Shown: positions 1 through 9,667, numbered from the stretch's first letter. The stretch is DNA of 64,000 bases from Microvirga lenta (GCF_020532555.1 NZ_JAJBBR010000010.1:62001-126000), one strand, 5' to 3'. Numbers and translations are program-made. Notes: generated by a model not told the origin, from the letters alone.

Positions 1-786
1 GCGCAGCGCCATGGTGCGCAGGCCCCGCAGGCCGAGGAACACGTCTTCCGGACCCGGGCACATGGCGAAGGCATCGTAAGCGGCGCGCAGGGCCTTGAAG
101 CAGCGCTCATTCGCCGAAACCATTCCGAGGAGGAGGTCCGAGCCGCCGCTGAGGTACTTCGTGCCGGCCTCGATGGCGATGTCGACGCCCCGCTCATGCG
201 GCGGATAGAGGAGGGGGGTGGCCCAGGTATTGTCCATGAGAACCACGGCACCGTGCCGGTGCGCCACCTCGGCGATGGCCGGGATGTCCTGCATCTCGAA
301 GGATTGCGAGCCGGGGGCTTCCGTAAAGACAGCGGCGGTGTTGGGCCGGATCAGCGTTTCGATCCCGGCGCCGATCAGCGGGTCGTAATAGGTGGTTTCC
401 ACACCAAATTTCTTCAGCATTCCTTCGCAGAAATGCCGGGTCGGCAGGTACACCGAATCCGTCATCAGCAGATGGTCGCCCGCCTTGAGGCAGGACATGA
501 GGGCGACGGTGACGGCGGCAAGCCCCGAGGGCGCCAGAACCGTCCCTGCGGCGCCCGACAGTTCCGTCCAGGCTTTTTCCAGGGCCTCGGTGGTCGGAGT
601 TCCTTTCGTTCCATAGGAATAGCGGCCGCGCCGGTGCAGGAGATCGTCCGTCGTGGGGTAGAGAACGGTCGAGCCCCGATAGATGGGCGTGTTCACGAAA
701 CCGTGCTGTTCCGACGGATCGCGTCCGGCATGGACCAGGCGGGTGCGATCACCGAGTTCTGTGGGCTTGGGAGCGAATTTTGACAT
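1..786 (-). CDS. metC: cystathionine beta-lyase, 5' part (runs off the left edge)
   Basis: PLP-dependent enzyme that splits cystathionine to homocysteine, pyruvate and ammonia in methionine synthesis. The ATG lies at 784-786 on the minus strand and 262 codons are visible before the window edge. The N-terminus reads MSKFAPKPTELGDRTRLVHA, followed by a TPIYRGSTVLYP segment and SYGTKGTPTTEALE, as in the Cys/Met-metabolism PLP family. The motif GTKYLSGGSDLLLG places the PLP-binding lysine at about residue 210. The gene faces away from aapJ across about 220 bp, the same divergent metC/aap arrangement known in Rhizobium. The C-terminal third is outside the window. Confidence 0.9.
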   Translation of the reverse strand, partial: MSKFAPKPTELGDRTRLVHAGRDPSEQHGFVNTPIYRGSTVLYPTTDDLLHRRGRYSYGTKGTPTTEALEKAWTELSGAAGTVLAPSGLAAVTVALMSCLKAGDHLLMTDSVYLPTRHFCEGMLKKFGVETTYYDPLIGAGIETLIRPNTAAVFTEAPGSQSFEMQDIPAIAEVAHRHGAVVLMDNTWATPLLYPPHERGVDIAIEAGTKYLSGGSDLLLGMVSANERCFKALRAAYDAFAMCPGPEDVFLGLRGLRTMALR

Positions 787-1010
787 CGTTTCAAGGGGCT
801 GGTGACGGGGCCCTGATGTGAGACCGGGCCCGGGTCGCCGTCAACCCCGGCGCCATAGGGCACCCATCAAGACTTGACCAGTGACCAATCATAGAATGTG
901 ATAGGTCCAAGAACGTTTCGTTCAAGAACGGCGAAACGCTCTAACAGGGAACTCGGCTCGGCGGACCAGAAATGCCAAGCCAAGTCGTCAAAGTGGGAGA
1001 ACATACAAAC

Positions 1011-2030
1011 ATGAAAAAGGCTCTCGTATCGATTGCCTTCGGCCTCACGGCCAGCCTGTTCGCGACGGGCGCCTCGGCTCAAGCGACGCTGAACAGCGTC
1101 AAGCAGAAGGGATTCCTGACCTGCGGCTCCAACACGGGCCTCGCCGGATTCGGCGTTCCGGACGCTCAGGGCAACTGGACCGGTCTCGACGTGGATCTCT
1201 GCCGCGCCATCGCAGCAGCCATCTTCGATGACCCGACCAAGGTCCGCTACATCCCGCTGGCCGCCAAGGACCGTTTCACCGCGCTCCAGTCGGGCGAGGT
1301 CGACGTGCTGTCCCGCAACTCGACCCACACCATGTCGCGCGACACGCAGCTCGGCCTGGATTTCCCGACCATCAACTACTACGACGGCCAGGGCTTCATG
1401 GTCCGCAAGTCGCTCGGTGTTTCTTCGGCTAAGGAGCTGGACGGCGCCTCGATCTGCACCCAGCAGGGCACGACCACCGAGCTGAACCTCGCCGACTACT
1501 TCCGTGCGAACAACATGAAGTACGAAGTGGTGGCCTTCGCGACCTCCGACGAGACGTTCAAGGCCTACGATTCCGGCCGCTGCGACGCCTTCACGACGGA
1601 TGCCTCGGGTCTCTATGCCGAGCGCCTGCGCGCCTCCGCTCCCGATGATCACGTGGTTCTGCCCGAGATCATCTCCAAGGAGCCGCTCGGACCGGCGGTC
1701 CGCCATGGCGACGACCAGTGGGCCGACATCGTCCGCTGGACGCACAATGCCATGCTGAATGCCGAGGAGCTCGGCGTCACCAAGGCCAATGTCGACCAGA
1801 TGAAGACCTCCGAGAACCCGGAGATCAAGCGTCTGCTCGGCTCGGAAGGCAAGTTCGGTGAGGCGATCGGCCTGACCAACGACTGGGCCTACCGGATCAT
1901 CAAGAACGTCGGCAACTATGGTGAAATCTTCGAAGCCAATGTCGGCGAGGGTTCGCGCCTGAAGATCAAGCGCGGCCAGAACGCCCTTTGGACGAAGGGT
2001 GGCCTGCAGTACGGCATTCCGATCCGCTAA
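1011..2030 (+). CDS. aapJ: general L-amino-acid ABC transporter, periplasmic binding protein AapJ
   Basis: Periplasmic receptor of the broad-range L-amino-acid importer. The 339-residue product begins MKKALVSIAFGLTASLFATG with a clear signal peptide ending ASAQA. It then carries the SBP_bac_3 pattern: GFLTCGSNTGLAGFGVPD, DVDLCRAIAAAIF and the DRFTALQSGEVDVLSRN block. I chose the ATG at 1011 rather than the in-frame ATG 39 bases upstream because only 1011 gives a signal peptide at the N-terminus, and GGGAGAA lies just upstream of it. It is the first gene of aapJQMP and is followed by a strong hairpin, consistent with more binding protein being made than permease. Confidence 0.95.
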   Translation: MKKALVSIAFGLTASLFATGASAQATLNSVKQKGFLTCGSNTGLAGFGVPDAQGNWTGLDVDLCRAIAAAIFDDPTKVRYIPLAAKDRFTALQSGEVDVLSRNSTHTMSRDTQLGLDFPTINYYDGQGFMVRKSLGVSSAKELDGASICTQQGTTTELNLADYFRANNMKYEVVAFATSDETFKAYDSGRCDAFTTDASGLYAERLRASAPDDHVVLPEIISKEPLGPAVRHGDDQWADIVRWTHNAMLNAEELGVTKANVDQMKTSENPEIKRLLGSEGKFGEAIGLTNDWAYRIIKNVGNYGEIFEANVGEGSRLKIKRGQNALWTKGGLQYGIPIR

Positions 2031-2042
2031 GCGGTATGGAAT

Positions 2043-2074
2043 GGGGCGTCCGGACATGTCCGGACGCCCCTTTA
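2043..2074 (+). terminator. aapJ-aapQ intergenic hairpin (partial terminator or mRNA stabiliser)
   Basis: A perfect 28-nt palindrome, GGGGCGTCCGGACA paired with TGTCCGGACGCCCC, is followed by a short T run (TTTA). It begins 13 bases after the aapJ stop and precedes the permease genes. The T tract is weak, so partial termination or protection of the aapJ 3' end is more likely than a complete stop. Confidence 0.7.
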
Positions 2075-2165
2075 TCGTTGTAACGATTGCCGCCAGTTCC
2101 TGGCACAACGACGTTTGAATGATTGAAATCGACGGCTGGTATGTCGCCGTCAGGGGATGAGTTGA

Positions 2166-3368
2166 GTGCAGACAGCTGTCAGCCAGGCACCGTCGCCGAA
2201 GAGGTCGTTCCTTTACGACCCGAATGTTCGCGGCATCTTCTATCAGGTTCTTCTCGTCGCCATCGTCAGCTATCTGTTCTACGCTGCCGCGACGAATGCC
2301 ATCGATAACCTGCAGCGCGCGAGAATCGCCTCAGGCTTCGGCTTCCTCGAGAATACAGCCGGATTCGACATCAGCCAGACGCTGATCACGTTCAGCGCCG
2401 CCGGCTCGACCTATGGCGAGGCCTTCGTCGTCGGCCTTCTCAACACCCTGGTCGTGTCCGCGATCGGCATCGTCTTCGCCACGATCCTCGGCTTCATCGT
2501 CGGCATCGCCCGCCTGTCCAGCAACTGGATGGTGGCCAAGGTCTCGATGGTCTATGTGGAGCTGCTCCGCAACATCCCGCTGCTTCTTCAGCTGCTGTTC
2601 TGGTACATCGCCGTCCTCGGGCCTCTGCCGCAGCCGCGCAATTCGGTCGAGATGGGCGCCGGCTTCTTCCTGAACTCCCGCGGTCTGTTCATGCCGCGTC
2701 CGCTCTATGCCTCGGACGTCTGGGTGGTCTTCGCCGCCCTCGCGGTCGGGATCGTCGCGACCGCCGTCTTCCGTTACTGGGCGAGGAAGCAGCAGGAGGC
2801 GACGGGCCGTCAGTATCCCGTCGGGCTCGTGACTCTGGCGCTCGTCCTCGGCCTGCCTGTCGCCGCATGGGTGGTTCTCGCCCTCGCGGGTGCAAACCCG
2901 ATCAGCTTCGAGATGCCGCAGAAGGGCACGTTCAACCTCCAGGGCGGAATGCAGGTTCTGCCCGAGTTCGTGGCCCTGCTCCTCGGATTGACGACCTATA
3001 CGGCCGCCTTCATCGCCGAGGTCGTGCGCGCCGGCATCCTTGCGGTCTCCAAGGGGCAGACGGAGGCGGCGGGCTCGCTGGGCCTCAAGCCGGGGCAAAC
3101 GCTCCGGCTCGTGGTGATCCCGCAGGCCATGCGGGTCATCATTCCGCCCCTGACCAGTCAGTACCTCAACCTCACGAAGAACTCGTCCCTCGCCGTGGCG
3201 ATCGGCTATCCCGATCTCGTCCAGGTCTTCATGGGAACGGTGCTCAACCAGACGGGCCAGGCCATCGAGGTCGTCGTCATCACCATGGGCGTGTATCTGA
3301 CGATCAGCCTCGTGACGTCGTTCTTCATGAACATCTACAACCGCCGCGTGGCGATTGTTGAACGGTAG
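2166..3368 (+). CDS. aapQ: general L-amino-acid ABC transporter permease AapQ
   Basis: Inner-membrane permease of the Aap importer, 400 residues. It starts at GTG 2166 (first residues MQTAVSQAPSPKRSFLYDPN) with AGGGGATGAG just upstream. Several hydrophobic helices flank a long middle loop, typical of AapQ and longer than simple HisQ-type permeases. The cytoplasmic EAA loop is visible near residue 300 (EAAGSLGLKPGQTLRLVVIP), the site that docks the ATPase. It pairs with AapM, whose start follows 8 bases after this stop. Confidence 0.93.
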   Translation: MQTAVSQAPSPKRSFLYDPNVRGIFYQVLLVAIVSYLFYAAATNAIDNLQRARIASGFGFLENTAGFDISQTLITFSAAGSTYGEAFVVGLLNTLVVSAIGIVFATILGFIVGIARLSSNWMVAKVSMVYVELLRNIPLLLQLLFWYIAVLGPLPQPRNSVEMGAGFFLNSRGLFMPRPLYASDVWVVFAALAVGIVATAVFRYWARKQQEATGRQYPVGLVTLALVLGLPVAAWVVLALAGANPISFEMPQKGTFNLQGGMQVLPEFVALLLGLTTYTAAFIAEVVRAGILAVSKGQTEAAGSLGLKPGQTLRLVVIPQAMRVIIPPLTSQYLNLTKNSSLAVAIGYPDLVQVFMGTVLNQTGQAIEVVVITMGVYLTISLVTSFFMNIYNRRVAIVER

Positions 3369-3376
3369 GAGATCCG

Positions 3377-4696
3377 ATGAGCACTACCGTCGATATGTTC
3401 CGCTACGTGCGTGACGAGAACGTCGAGGCGTCGCCGCCGCCGAATCTGGCGCGCGGGCCGATCGCCTGGATGCGGGAGAACCTGTTCTCCGGCCCGTTCA
3501 ACACCATCCTGACCCTGGTGGTCCTGTATCTGCTCTACGTCAGCATCCCGCCGCTGGTGGAGTTCCTCTTCATCAACGCGGTCTGGACCGGAGCGGATCG
3601 GGATGCCTGCCGTGCGGAGACGGCCGGTCACCCGGTCGGAGCCTGCTGGGCCTTCGTGATCGATAAGATCAACTACTTCGTCTACGGCTCCTATCCGGCC
3701 ACCGAGCGGTGGCGGGTGGACGGCTTCTTCGCCCTGCTCGCCATCGGCGTCGTCTGGCTTCTTTGGCTCAGGGCACCTCGCCGCGATCTCGGGGCGGTCT
3801 ACTTCTTCTGGCTGTTCCCGCTCCTGTCCTACATTCTGCTGACCGGCGGAAACTGGGACTTCCGCGACAGCTTCTGGATCGGCTTCATCGTCTTTTCCAT
3901 CCTGCTGGTGGCGGGCATCGCCTTGGCGGCACGCGCACTCAAGACGTCGATGCGCGCGGGCTTGATCGTCGGCATCGGCATCGTGGCGGTGATCGGCATC
4001 ACCCTTGCCCTGGTCGAGATCGATTGGGGGCTGGAGCACGTGCCGACGGCCCTCTGGGGCGGCATCCTCGTCACCCTTCTGGTGGCGACGGTGGGCATCG
4101 TGTTCTCGCTTCCCTTCGGCATCCTGCTCGCCCTGGGACGCCGGTCCAAGCTGCCCGTCGTGCGGCTGGCATCGGTGATCTTCATCGAGTTCGTGCGCGG
4201 CGTGCCGCTGATCACGGTGCTGATCATGGCCAACACCATGCTGCCGCTCTTCCTGCCGGGCGATATGACGGTGGACCGCTTGGCGCGTCCGCTCGTGGGC
4301 GTCGCCTTCTTCGCCTCCGCCTACATGGCCGAGGTGGTGCGCGGCGGCCTGCAGGCGATGCCGAAGGGGCAGTACGAGGGCGCGATGTCCCTGGGCCTCA
4401 ACTACCCGCAGATGATGATCCTCATCATCCTGCCGCAGGCCCTGCGGATCGTGATCCCGGGCATCGTCAACACCTTCATCGGCCTGTTCAAGGACACGTC
4501 GCTGGTGGCGATCGTCGGCATCTTCGATCTGGTCAAGACCATCGAGGCCTCACGCATCGACCCGAACTGGGCTGCGCCGACGATCAGCTACACGGGCTAC
4601 GCCTTCGCGGCCTTCTTCTACTTCATCTTCTGTTGGGGCATGTCGCGGTACTCGCTCGGAGTCGAGCGGCGCCTTGCGGCAGGTCAGAGACACTAA
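3377..4696 (+). CDS. aapM: general L-amino-acid ABC transporter permease AapM
   Basis: Second inner-membrane permease of the Aap importer, 439 residues, with ATG preceded by TAGGAG. It has multiple membrane helices and, in the C-terminal half, the binding-protein-dependent transport domain with an EAA loop ([20 protein letters not shown]). The N-terminal part contains an extra periplasmic-looking segment with two cysteines, following the first helix. It is translationally close to aapQ and is followed five bases later by aapP. Confidence 0.93.
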   Translation: MSTTVDMFRYVRDENVEASPPPNLARGPIAWMRENLFSGPFNTILTLVVLYLLYVSIPPLVEFLFINAVWTGADRDACRAETAGHPVGACWAFVIDKINYFVYGSYPATERWRVDGFFALLAIGVVWLLWLRAPRRDLGAVYFFWLFPLLSYILLTGGNWDFRDSFWIGFIVFSILLVAGIALAARALKTSMRAGLIVGIGIVAVIGITLALVEIDWGLEHVPTALWGGILVTLLVATVGIVFSLPFGILLALGRRSKLPVVRLASVIFIEFVRGVPLITVLIMANTMLPLFLPGDMTVDRLARPLVGVAFFASAYMAEVVRGGLQAMPKGQYEGAMSLGLNYPQMMILIILPQALRIVIPGIVNTFIGLFKDTSLVAIVGIFDLVKTIEASRIDPNWAAPTISYTGYAFAAFFYFIFCWGMSRYSLGVERRLAAGQRH

Positions 4697-4701
4697 CAAT
4701 C

Positions 4702-5490
4702 ATGGCGACCACAATGACAGCGCAACACATCCCCGCCGCAGCCGTCGATCCGCAGGCCGAGGCCGCCGTCCAGATGATCGACGTGCACAAGTGGTACGGC
4801 GAGTTCCACGTGCTGCGGGACATCAACCTGAATGTCCGGCGTGGCGAGCGCATCGTGATCTGCGGGCCCTCCGGCTCCGGAAAATCCACCATGATCCGCT
4901 GCATCAACCGTCTCGAGGAGCACCAGAAGGGGCGCATCATCGTCGACGGTACGGAGCTGACCAACGACCTCAAGCGCATCGACGAGGTGCGCCGGGACGT
5001 CGGCATGGTGTTCCAGCACTTCAATCTCTTCCCGCACCTGACCATCCTGGAGAACTGCACCCTGGCTCCGATCTGGGTGAAGAAGATGCCCAGGAAGGAA
5101 GCCGAAGAGGTCGCCATGCACTACCTGACCCGGGTCAAGATCCCGGAGCAGGCGAACAAGTACCCGGGCCAGCTCTCCGGCGGCCAGCAGCAGCGCGTGG
5201 CGATTGCCCGCTCGCTGTGCATGAGCCCCAAGATCATGCTCTTCGACGAGCCGACCTCCGCGCTCGACCCCGAGATGGTGAAGGAAGTGCTCGACACCAT
5301 GGTGGGGCTCGCCGACGAGGGCATGACCATGCTGTGCGTGACCCACGAAATGGGCTTCGCCCGCCAGGTGGCGGATCGGGTGATCTTCATGGATTACGGG
5401 CAGATCGTGGAAATGAACACGCCCGACGAGTTCTTCAGGAACCCGCAGCACGAGCGCACGAGGCTCTTCCTGTCCCAGATCCTGCACTGA
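4702..5490 (+). CDS. aapP: general L-amino-acid ABC transporter ATP-binding protein AapP
   Basis: Cytoplasmic ATPase that drives the Aap importer, 262 residues, starting [20 protein letters not shown]. Walker [10 protein letters not shown] lies at residues 55-63, the ABC signature LSGGQQQ begins at residue 158, Walker B is [13 protein letters not shown], and the switch histidine is in CVTHEMGF. The reading frame is open far upstream, but the ATG at 4702, five bases after aapM, fits the family length. A strong terminator follows. Confidence 0.94.
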   Translation: MATTMTAQHIPAAAVDPQAEAAVQMIDVHKWYGEFHVLRDINLNVRRGERIVICGPSGSGKSTMIRCINRLEEHQKGRIIVDGTELTNDLKRIDEVRRDVGMVFQHFNLFPHLTILENCTLAPIWVKKMPRKEAEEVAMHYLTRVKIPEQANKYPGQLSGGQQQRVAIARSLCMSPKIMLFDEPTSALDPEMVKEVLDTMVGLADEGMTMLCVTHEMGFARQVADRVIFMDYGQIVEMNTPDEFFRNPQHERTRLFLSQILH

Positions 5491-5512
5491 TCGCCGGACG
5501 GCGTGAAACCCG

Positions 5513-5541
5513 AAAGGCCCCGAGATGTCTCGGGGCCTTTT
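5513..5541 (+). terminator. rho-independent terminator of aapJQMP
   Basis: AAAGGCCCCGAGA pairs perfectly with TCTCGGGGCCTTT around a two-base loop, followed by T. It begins 22 bases after the aapP stop. Confidence 0.85.
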
Positions 5542-5638
5542 GCGTTTCGCGCTTGCCGAGCCGAAAGAATAGACATAGCTGGTATTTGAAACGATGTTTC
5601 ATATTTGAGGTTTGCGCAATTAAAGAAAGGGACTGCGC

Positions 5639-6019
5639 TTGGTGCATCGAATTCGGTACCGGCTCTTTCCCTGGGGAGTTACCTTCGGCGGTGTTGTGCT
5701 GGTCCTTCTGGAGGTGGGCTCATTCCTATTGTTCATCACTGCACTGGTCGCCGGAACCATCGTGAACTTTACACTTCCATACTTTGGACCGGGTCTTGCG
5801 GGGCACAACTGCTATTTTACCGATGCCTTGATCGTCTACGTTGAATGCCGATCAAGCCGCCAACTCGGTACCTTGTTGAGCTGGGCTTGGTTTTGGACAT
5901 GGGGCATCCACTTGCAGATCGGCTTTCTGCCTTTCTCACTCATCACTCTTATTCCCGAGCTCGTGACGGTTTGGTTGAGCACTCGTCTTCTGCGCCGGAT
6001 CTTGCGCGATCCGTTCTAG
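5639..6019 (+). CDS. small membrane protein of unknown function
   Basis: 126 residues with no family I recognise. The product begins MVHRIRYRLFPWGVTFGGVV and has two or three strongly hydrophobic stretches (about residues 14-45 and 78-112), so it is probably an inner-membrane protein. Start options are TTG 5639 or GTG 5642; AAAGG at 5626-5630 fits the TTG slightly better. Base composition is more AT-rich than the neighbours. Its TAG overlaps the stop codon of the convergent sseA within a shared CTAG. It could also be non-coding, since the start is weak. Confidence 0.5.
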   Translation: MVHRIRYRLFPWGVTFGGVVLVLLEVGSFLLFITALVAGTIVNFTLPYFGPGLAGHNCYFTDALIVYVECRSSRQLGTLLSWAWFWTWGIHLQIGFLPFSLITLIPELVTVWLSTRLLRRILRDPF

Positions 6020-6870
6020 AGCTTCTGTGGCAGGTCAGTCTCGACCGGTAGGTCCTCCCGCGCGCCCCATTCGGCCCAGGAGCCGTCATAGACCACGCCG
6101 GCTGGATGTCCCGCAGTCTCGAGCGCCAGCGAGAGAATCGCCGCGGAGACGCCGGAACCGCAGCTCGCGATGACCGGGCGGCCGGGATCGACGCCGGCCT
6201 GCTCCAGCGCCTGGTCGATGCCCGCCTTGTCCTTCAGGCGGCCGTTCTCGACGAGTTGCGAGAAAGGAACGTTGAGGCTCTTCGGCATGTGTCCTGCCCT
6301 CAATCCCGGACGGGGCTCGGGTGCTTCGCCACGGAAGCGGTCCGCGGGCCTCGCGTCAACCACCTGGATGCTATCCGAGCCGAGCGCCGCTTGCACGTCC
6401 GTCACGTCAGCCACGGCATCCGCATCGAAGGAGGGCGTGAACGTCCTCGGTTCGCGCTGCCGCTCCGGGCCGGTCTCGATGGGGCGCCCCTCCGCCTTCC
6501 AGGCCGGAAACCCGCCGTCCAGGATGAAGACGTTGCTCGCGCCGAAGACGCGGAAGGTCCAGCGCACCCGTGCGGCCGAGAACAGGCCCGCACCGTCATA
6601 GACGACGACGGTCATGTCCTCTGAAATGCCCATGGCGCCGACAATCCGCGCGAATTCCTCCGGCGACGGCAGCATGTGAGGCAGGGACGACGAGCGGTCC
6701 TTGACCGTGTCGATGTCGAAGCGGACCGCACCGGGAATGTGGCCGGCGAGATATTCCGCCTCCGGATCGCGGTTCTGGGTCGGGAGATACCAGGAGCCGT
6801 CCACGACCACGAGATTCGTGTCGTTCAGATGCTCCTGAAGCCATGCGGTGGAAACGAAGGGCTGCGTCAT
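6016..6870 (-). CDS. sseA: 3-mercaptopyruvate (thiosulfate) sulfurtransferase
   Basis: Transfers sulfane sulfur from 3-mercaptopyruvate to cyanide or thiols. The 284 residues form two rhodanese domains. The first contains DFD-like VRFDIDTVKDRSS and the second the active-site loop CGSGVSAA, with the nucleophile at Cys237, close to the CG[S/T]GVT loop of mercaptopyruvate enzymes. It lies 19 bases downstream of alaX on the same strand, so the two probably share a transcript. Confidence 0.93.
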   Translation of the reverse strand: MTQPFVSTAWLQEHLNDTNLVVVDGSWYLPTQNRDPEAEYLAGHIPGAVRFDIDTVKDRSSSLPHMLPSPEEFARIVGAMGISEDMTVVVYDGAGLFSAARVRWTFRVFGASNVFILDGGFPAWKAEGRPIETGPERQREPRTFTPSFDADAVADVTDVQAALGSDSIQVVDARPADRFRGEAPEPRPGLRAGHMPKSLNVPFSQLVENGRLKDKAGIDQALEQAGVDPGRPVIASCGSGVSAAILSLALETAGHPAGVVYDGSWAEWGAREDLPVETDLPQKL

Positions 6871-6889
6871 CGAACTGCTCCTGATGGGT

Positions 6890-7615
6890 TCAATCGACGA
6901 GGGACATGCGAACGCGACGGTTCTGCTTGCCCTTCTTCTCGATGTCGGTGATCGCCACCGTTCCGATCTCGCCGGTGCGGCGCACGTGAGTGCCGCCGCA
7001 GGGCTGGAGATCGATGCCTTCGATCTCCACGAGGCGGATGCGGCCCGAGCCTCGCGGCGGCTTCACGGACATGGTCTTGACGAGGCCCGGATTGGCATCG
7101 AGCTCCTCGTCGGTGATCCAGCGCTCCGTGACCGGAGCGTCCCGGGCGATCAGGGCATTGAGCTTCTCGGTCACATCCGCCTTGTCGAGCCCTCCTTCGG
7201 GAAGATCGAAATCGAGCCGGCCGTCCCCGTCGCCGATGGCGCCGCCGGTGACCGGGTAGGGCAGCACGACGCTGAGCAGGTGCAGGGCCGTGTGGACGCG
7301 CATCCGCTTGAAGCGCTTGGCCCAGTCGAGCTGAAGTTCGACGGACTCTCCGGGCACGATGCGGGAAGCCGCCTCCGTTCCAACCAGATGGACGATCTGC
7401 GACCGGTCGGGGCCGTAGACCGTGTTCGTCACGGCGATCCGCTCGCCGTTGGAGCGAAGAATCGCACCGGCATCGCCGGGCTGGCCGCCGCCTTGAGCAT
7501 AGAACACCGTGCGGTCGAGAACGACGCCGCCTTCCGGCGTGACGCCGGTCACCGTCGCCTGACAGGAGGAAGCATAGGCATCGTCGCGAAACAGGGGCGT
7601 CGTGGCAGTCATCAT
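6890..7615 (-). CDS. alaX: AlaX-type alanyl-tRNA editing protein
   Basis: Free-standing homologue of the AlaRS editing domain that hydrolyses mischarged tRNA-Ala (Ser or Gly). The 241 residues begin MMTATTPLFRDDAYASSCQA (ATG 7615, with a second ATG at 7612). The zinc-site motifs are intact: HTALH around residue 105 and CGGTH near the C-terminus. An N-terminal translation-factor-like part (TVFYAQGGGQPGD) is followed by the second-additional domain. The frame is open upstream to 8086, but that extension only overlaps phr in antisense and has no family support. Confidence 0.92.
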   Translation of the reverse strand: MMTATTPLFRDDAYASSCQATVTGVTPEGGVVLDRTVFYAQGGGQPGDAGAILRSNGERIAVTNTVYGPDRSQIVHLVGTEAASRIVPGESVELQLDWAKRFKRMRVHTALHLLSVVLPYPVTGGAIGDGDGRLDFDLPEGGLDKADVTEKLNALIARDAPVTERWITDEELDANPGLVKTMSVKPPRGSGRIRLVEIEGIDLQPCGGTHVRRTGEIGTVAITDIEKKGKQNRRVRMSLVD

Positions 7616-7722
7616 CGTTCCGTCGTAGTGAGCTTGAGACCGGCGTTCAGGCAGCCGGAGGATCCGGCGCGATGCTGACGGCAACCGGGCGGGCGGGTCA
7701 AGCGCTCTTCGCCGAAAGAGAA

Positions 7723-9216
7723 TCAGGGTGATGGCACGCGCAGGCTGCGAAAAGCCTCCAAGGCCCGCTCCCGTGCGGCGCCGTGCGGCACCACGGGGTG
7801 AGGATACGTCTCTCCCGGCCTGATGCCGACGGAACGGAGCAGGTCCGGCGAGGCCTCCCATGGCTTGTGGATCAGCGCCGCCGGCAGGCCGGCAAGCTCC
7901 GGCAGATATTCCCGTATGTAGTCTCCGCCTGGATCGAACTTCTCGCCTTGGGCGACCGGGTTGAAGATGCGATGGAACGGAGCCGAGTCCGGGCCGCTTC
8001 CGGCGGTCCACTGCCAGCCGAAGGCGTTGTTGGCCGCATCCGCATCCACCAGGGTGTCCCAGAACCAGGCTTCCCCTTGCCGCCAATCGGTCAGGAGATG
8101 CTTGATCAGGAAGGATGCGGCGATCATCCGGACCCGGTTGTGCATCCAGCCGGTCTGCCAGAGCTGGCGCATGCCTGCATCGACGATGGGATAGCCGGTC
8201 CGTCCGTGCTGCCAGGCCGCGAGCATCCGCGCGTCCTCGCTCCAGGGAAATCGCTCGAAGCGGGCGTTGTGGGAGGCGGATGGGAGATGGGGGTGGTCGT
8301 GGAGAAGCTGGTGGCTGAAGTCGCGCCAGATCACCTCGCCCAGGAATTTCGCCGCATCCCGCTCCAGGTCGGGCTCTTCCGCAATGCGCGCGGCCACAGC
8401 GTGCCAGATCTGCCGCGGGCTGATTTCGCCGAACCGCAGGTGCGGAGACAGGCGCGACGTGCCGGCCATGGCGGGCCTGTCCCGATTCTCCGCATAGCCC
8501 CGCAGAGCCGTGTCCAGAAACCGCGAAAGCTTCTCCCGAGCCGGGACCTCTCCCCGCCGCCAGCTGCGTCTGAGACCTCCCGCCCAGTCAGGTCGGGAAG
8601 GTTCGAGTCCCATCGACGCAAGGGGGATATGCGCGCGGCGAATGGATGGAGGCCAGTGTCCGGCGGAAATGGCTCTTGGGGCGGGCAGGGGAACTGGAAT
8701 CGCCCTGGACAGGACGACGCGCAGGTAAGGAGTGAAGACCTGGAACGGGCGTCCGGCCTGGTTCTTGATCTCCCAAGGCTCGTGGATGAGCCGGCCGTTG
8801 AAGCTGCGGACGGCGATTCCCTTGTTCTGCAGCGAGGCTTTGATGGCTGAATCGACAGCGATTTCCGGTGCCGCATAGCGGCGATTCCAGAACACGGCGG
8901 CAGCATCAGTCTCCCGGACAAGCCATTCCACGACGTCGTGGGCATGACCTCTCAGCAGAATCAGCTCGGATCCGAGAGCCTTCAGGGACGAGTCCAGGCC
9001 TTCGAGAGAACCGTGAAGCCACCAGCGTGCTGCGCCGCCAAACGGACGAAAACCCTCGGATGCCTCGTCGAGAATATAGAAACACAGAATCGGCGAGCCG
9101 CTCGCAAGCGCCGCCGTCAAAGCGGGATTGTCGGACAGGCGGTGATCGTCACGAAACCAGACGAGGGCCGGAGCGGGCAAAGTCCTCTCCGTCAGCGGCG
9201 CAGTGCCGCCGGGCAC
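7723..9216 (-). CDS. phrB: deoxyribodipyrimidine photolyase
   Basis: Light-driven repair of cyclobutane pyrimidine dimers. The 497 residues begin with a Rossmann antenna domain (LVWFRDDHRLSDNPAL) and end with the FAD-binding helical domain. Visible FAD-pocket and DNA-contact motifs are TSRLSPHLRFGEISPRQIWH, WRDFSHQLL, TGYPIVDAGMRQLWQTGWMH and DADAANNAFGWQWTAG. The conserved tryptophans expected for electron transfer are present. The start is GTG 9216; later in-frame starts would cut into the antenna domain. It lies 107 bases upstream of alaX on the same strand. Confidence 0.94.
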   Translation of the reverse strand: MPGGTAPLTERTLPAPALVWFRDDHRLSDNPALTAALASGSPILCFYILDEASEGFRPFGGAARWWLHGSLEGLDSSLKALGSELILLRGHAHDVVEWLVRETDAAAVFWNRRYAAPEIAVDSAIKASLQNKGIAVRSFNGRLIHEPWEIKNQAGRPFQVFTPYLRVVLSRAIPVPLPAPRAISAGHWPPSIRRAHIPLASMGLEPSRPDWAGGLRRSWRRGEVPAREKLSRFLDTALRGYAENRDRPAMAGTSRLSPHLRFGEISPRQIWHAVAARIAEEPDLERDAAKFLGEVIWRDFSHQLLHDHPHLPSASHNARFERFPWSEDARMLAAWQHGRTGYPIVDAGMRQLWQTGWMHNRVRMIAASFLIKHLLTDWRQGEAWFWDTLVDADAANNAFGWQWTAGSGPDSAPFHRIFNPVAQGEKFDPGGDYIREYLPELAGLPAALIHKPWEASPDLLRSVGIRPGETYPHPVVPHGAARERALEAFRSLRVPSP

Positions 9217-9283
9217 GCGGAAAACCCGTCCAGAACGGGAGGGCCGAGGCTGAAGATGGGAGATCGTCCTATCATGGGAAGGA

Positions 9284-9358
9284 TGGCTCCGGCGGTAGGA
9301 TTCGAACCTACGACCAACGGATTAACAGTCCGCTGCGCTACCGCTGCGCCACGCCGGA
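9284..9358 (-). tRNA. tRNA-Asn (anticodon GTT), CCA encoded
   Basis: Read on the minus strand, a cloverleaf folds with acceptor TCCGGCG pairing CGCCGGA, anticodon loop CTGTTAA (GTT), T-loop GGTTCGAATCC, discriminator G and an encoded CCA at 9284-9286. It lies 67 bases upstream of phrB on the same strand. Confidence 0.96.
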
Positions 9359-9572
9359 ATATCGCCACACCTTCAGGAAGCGCGGTGTGCTTCCCTGGGC
9401 CGGTGCGTCTGGCGAACCAGATGCCGCAGCGGCCTGCGGTGGGGAGGCATATAACGGGGGCTTGGGCGGGTTGCAAGTCCCTTGATTGTGACTCATCTCG
9501 AAAAGCGACTGTTGCTCTTTTGGTGCGGGCTCTGCTATGGAGCACCCGTCGCGTTCGCGGCACGCCCCGGAT

Positions 9573-9646
9573 GGCCTCGTGGCGGAGTGGTTACGCAGAG
9601 GACTGCAAATCCTTGCACCCCGGTTCGATTCCGGGCGAGGCCTCCA
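9573..9646 (+). tRNA. tRNA-Cys (anticodon GCA), CCA encoded
   Basis: Acceptor GGCCTCG pairs CGAGGCC, the anticodon loop CTGCAAA contains GCA, the T-arm is CCCGGTTCGATTCCGGG, the discriminator is T and CCA is encoded. The ATG of pcm begins 22 bases downstream, so the gene may be processed from a longer pcm transcript. Confidence 0.96.
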
Positions 9647-9667
9647 AAATTTCTTCTGAGGCAATCT

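Noticed and set aside
867..2108. 413-codon open frame on the minus strand over aapJ
   Set aside because: It is the antisense shadow of the aapJ coding sequence, with low-complexity composition and no family pattern; aapJ itself is certain.
6016..6019. Convergent stop codons sharing CTAG between the small membrane protein and sseA
   Set aside because: Four-base stop overlaps are common in compact genomes and the left gene is itself uncertain; not treated as a signal.
9284..9646. tRNA-Asn and tRNA-Cys as possible attachment sites for the island
   Set aside because: No partial tRNA copy or integrase lies near them, and the island ends match rpmG instead.
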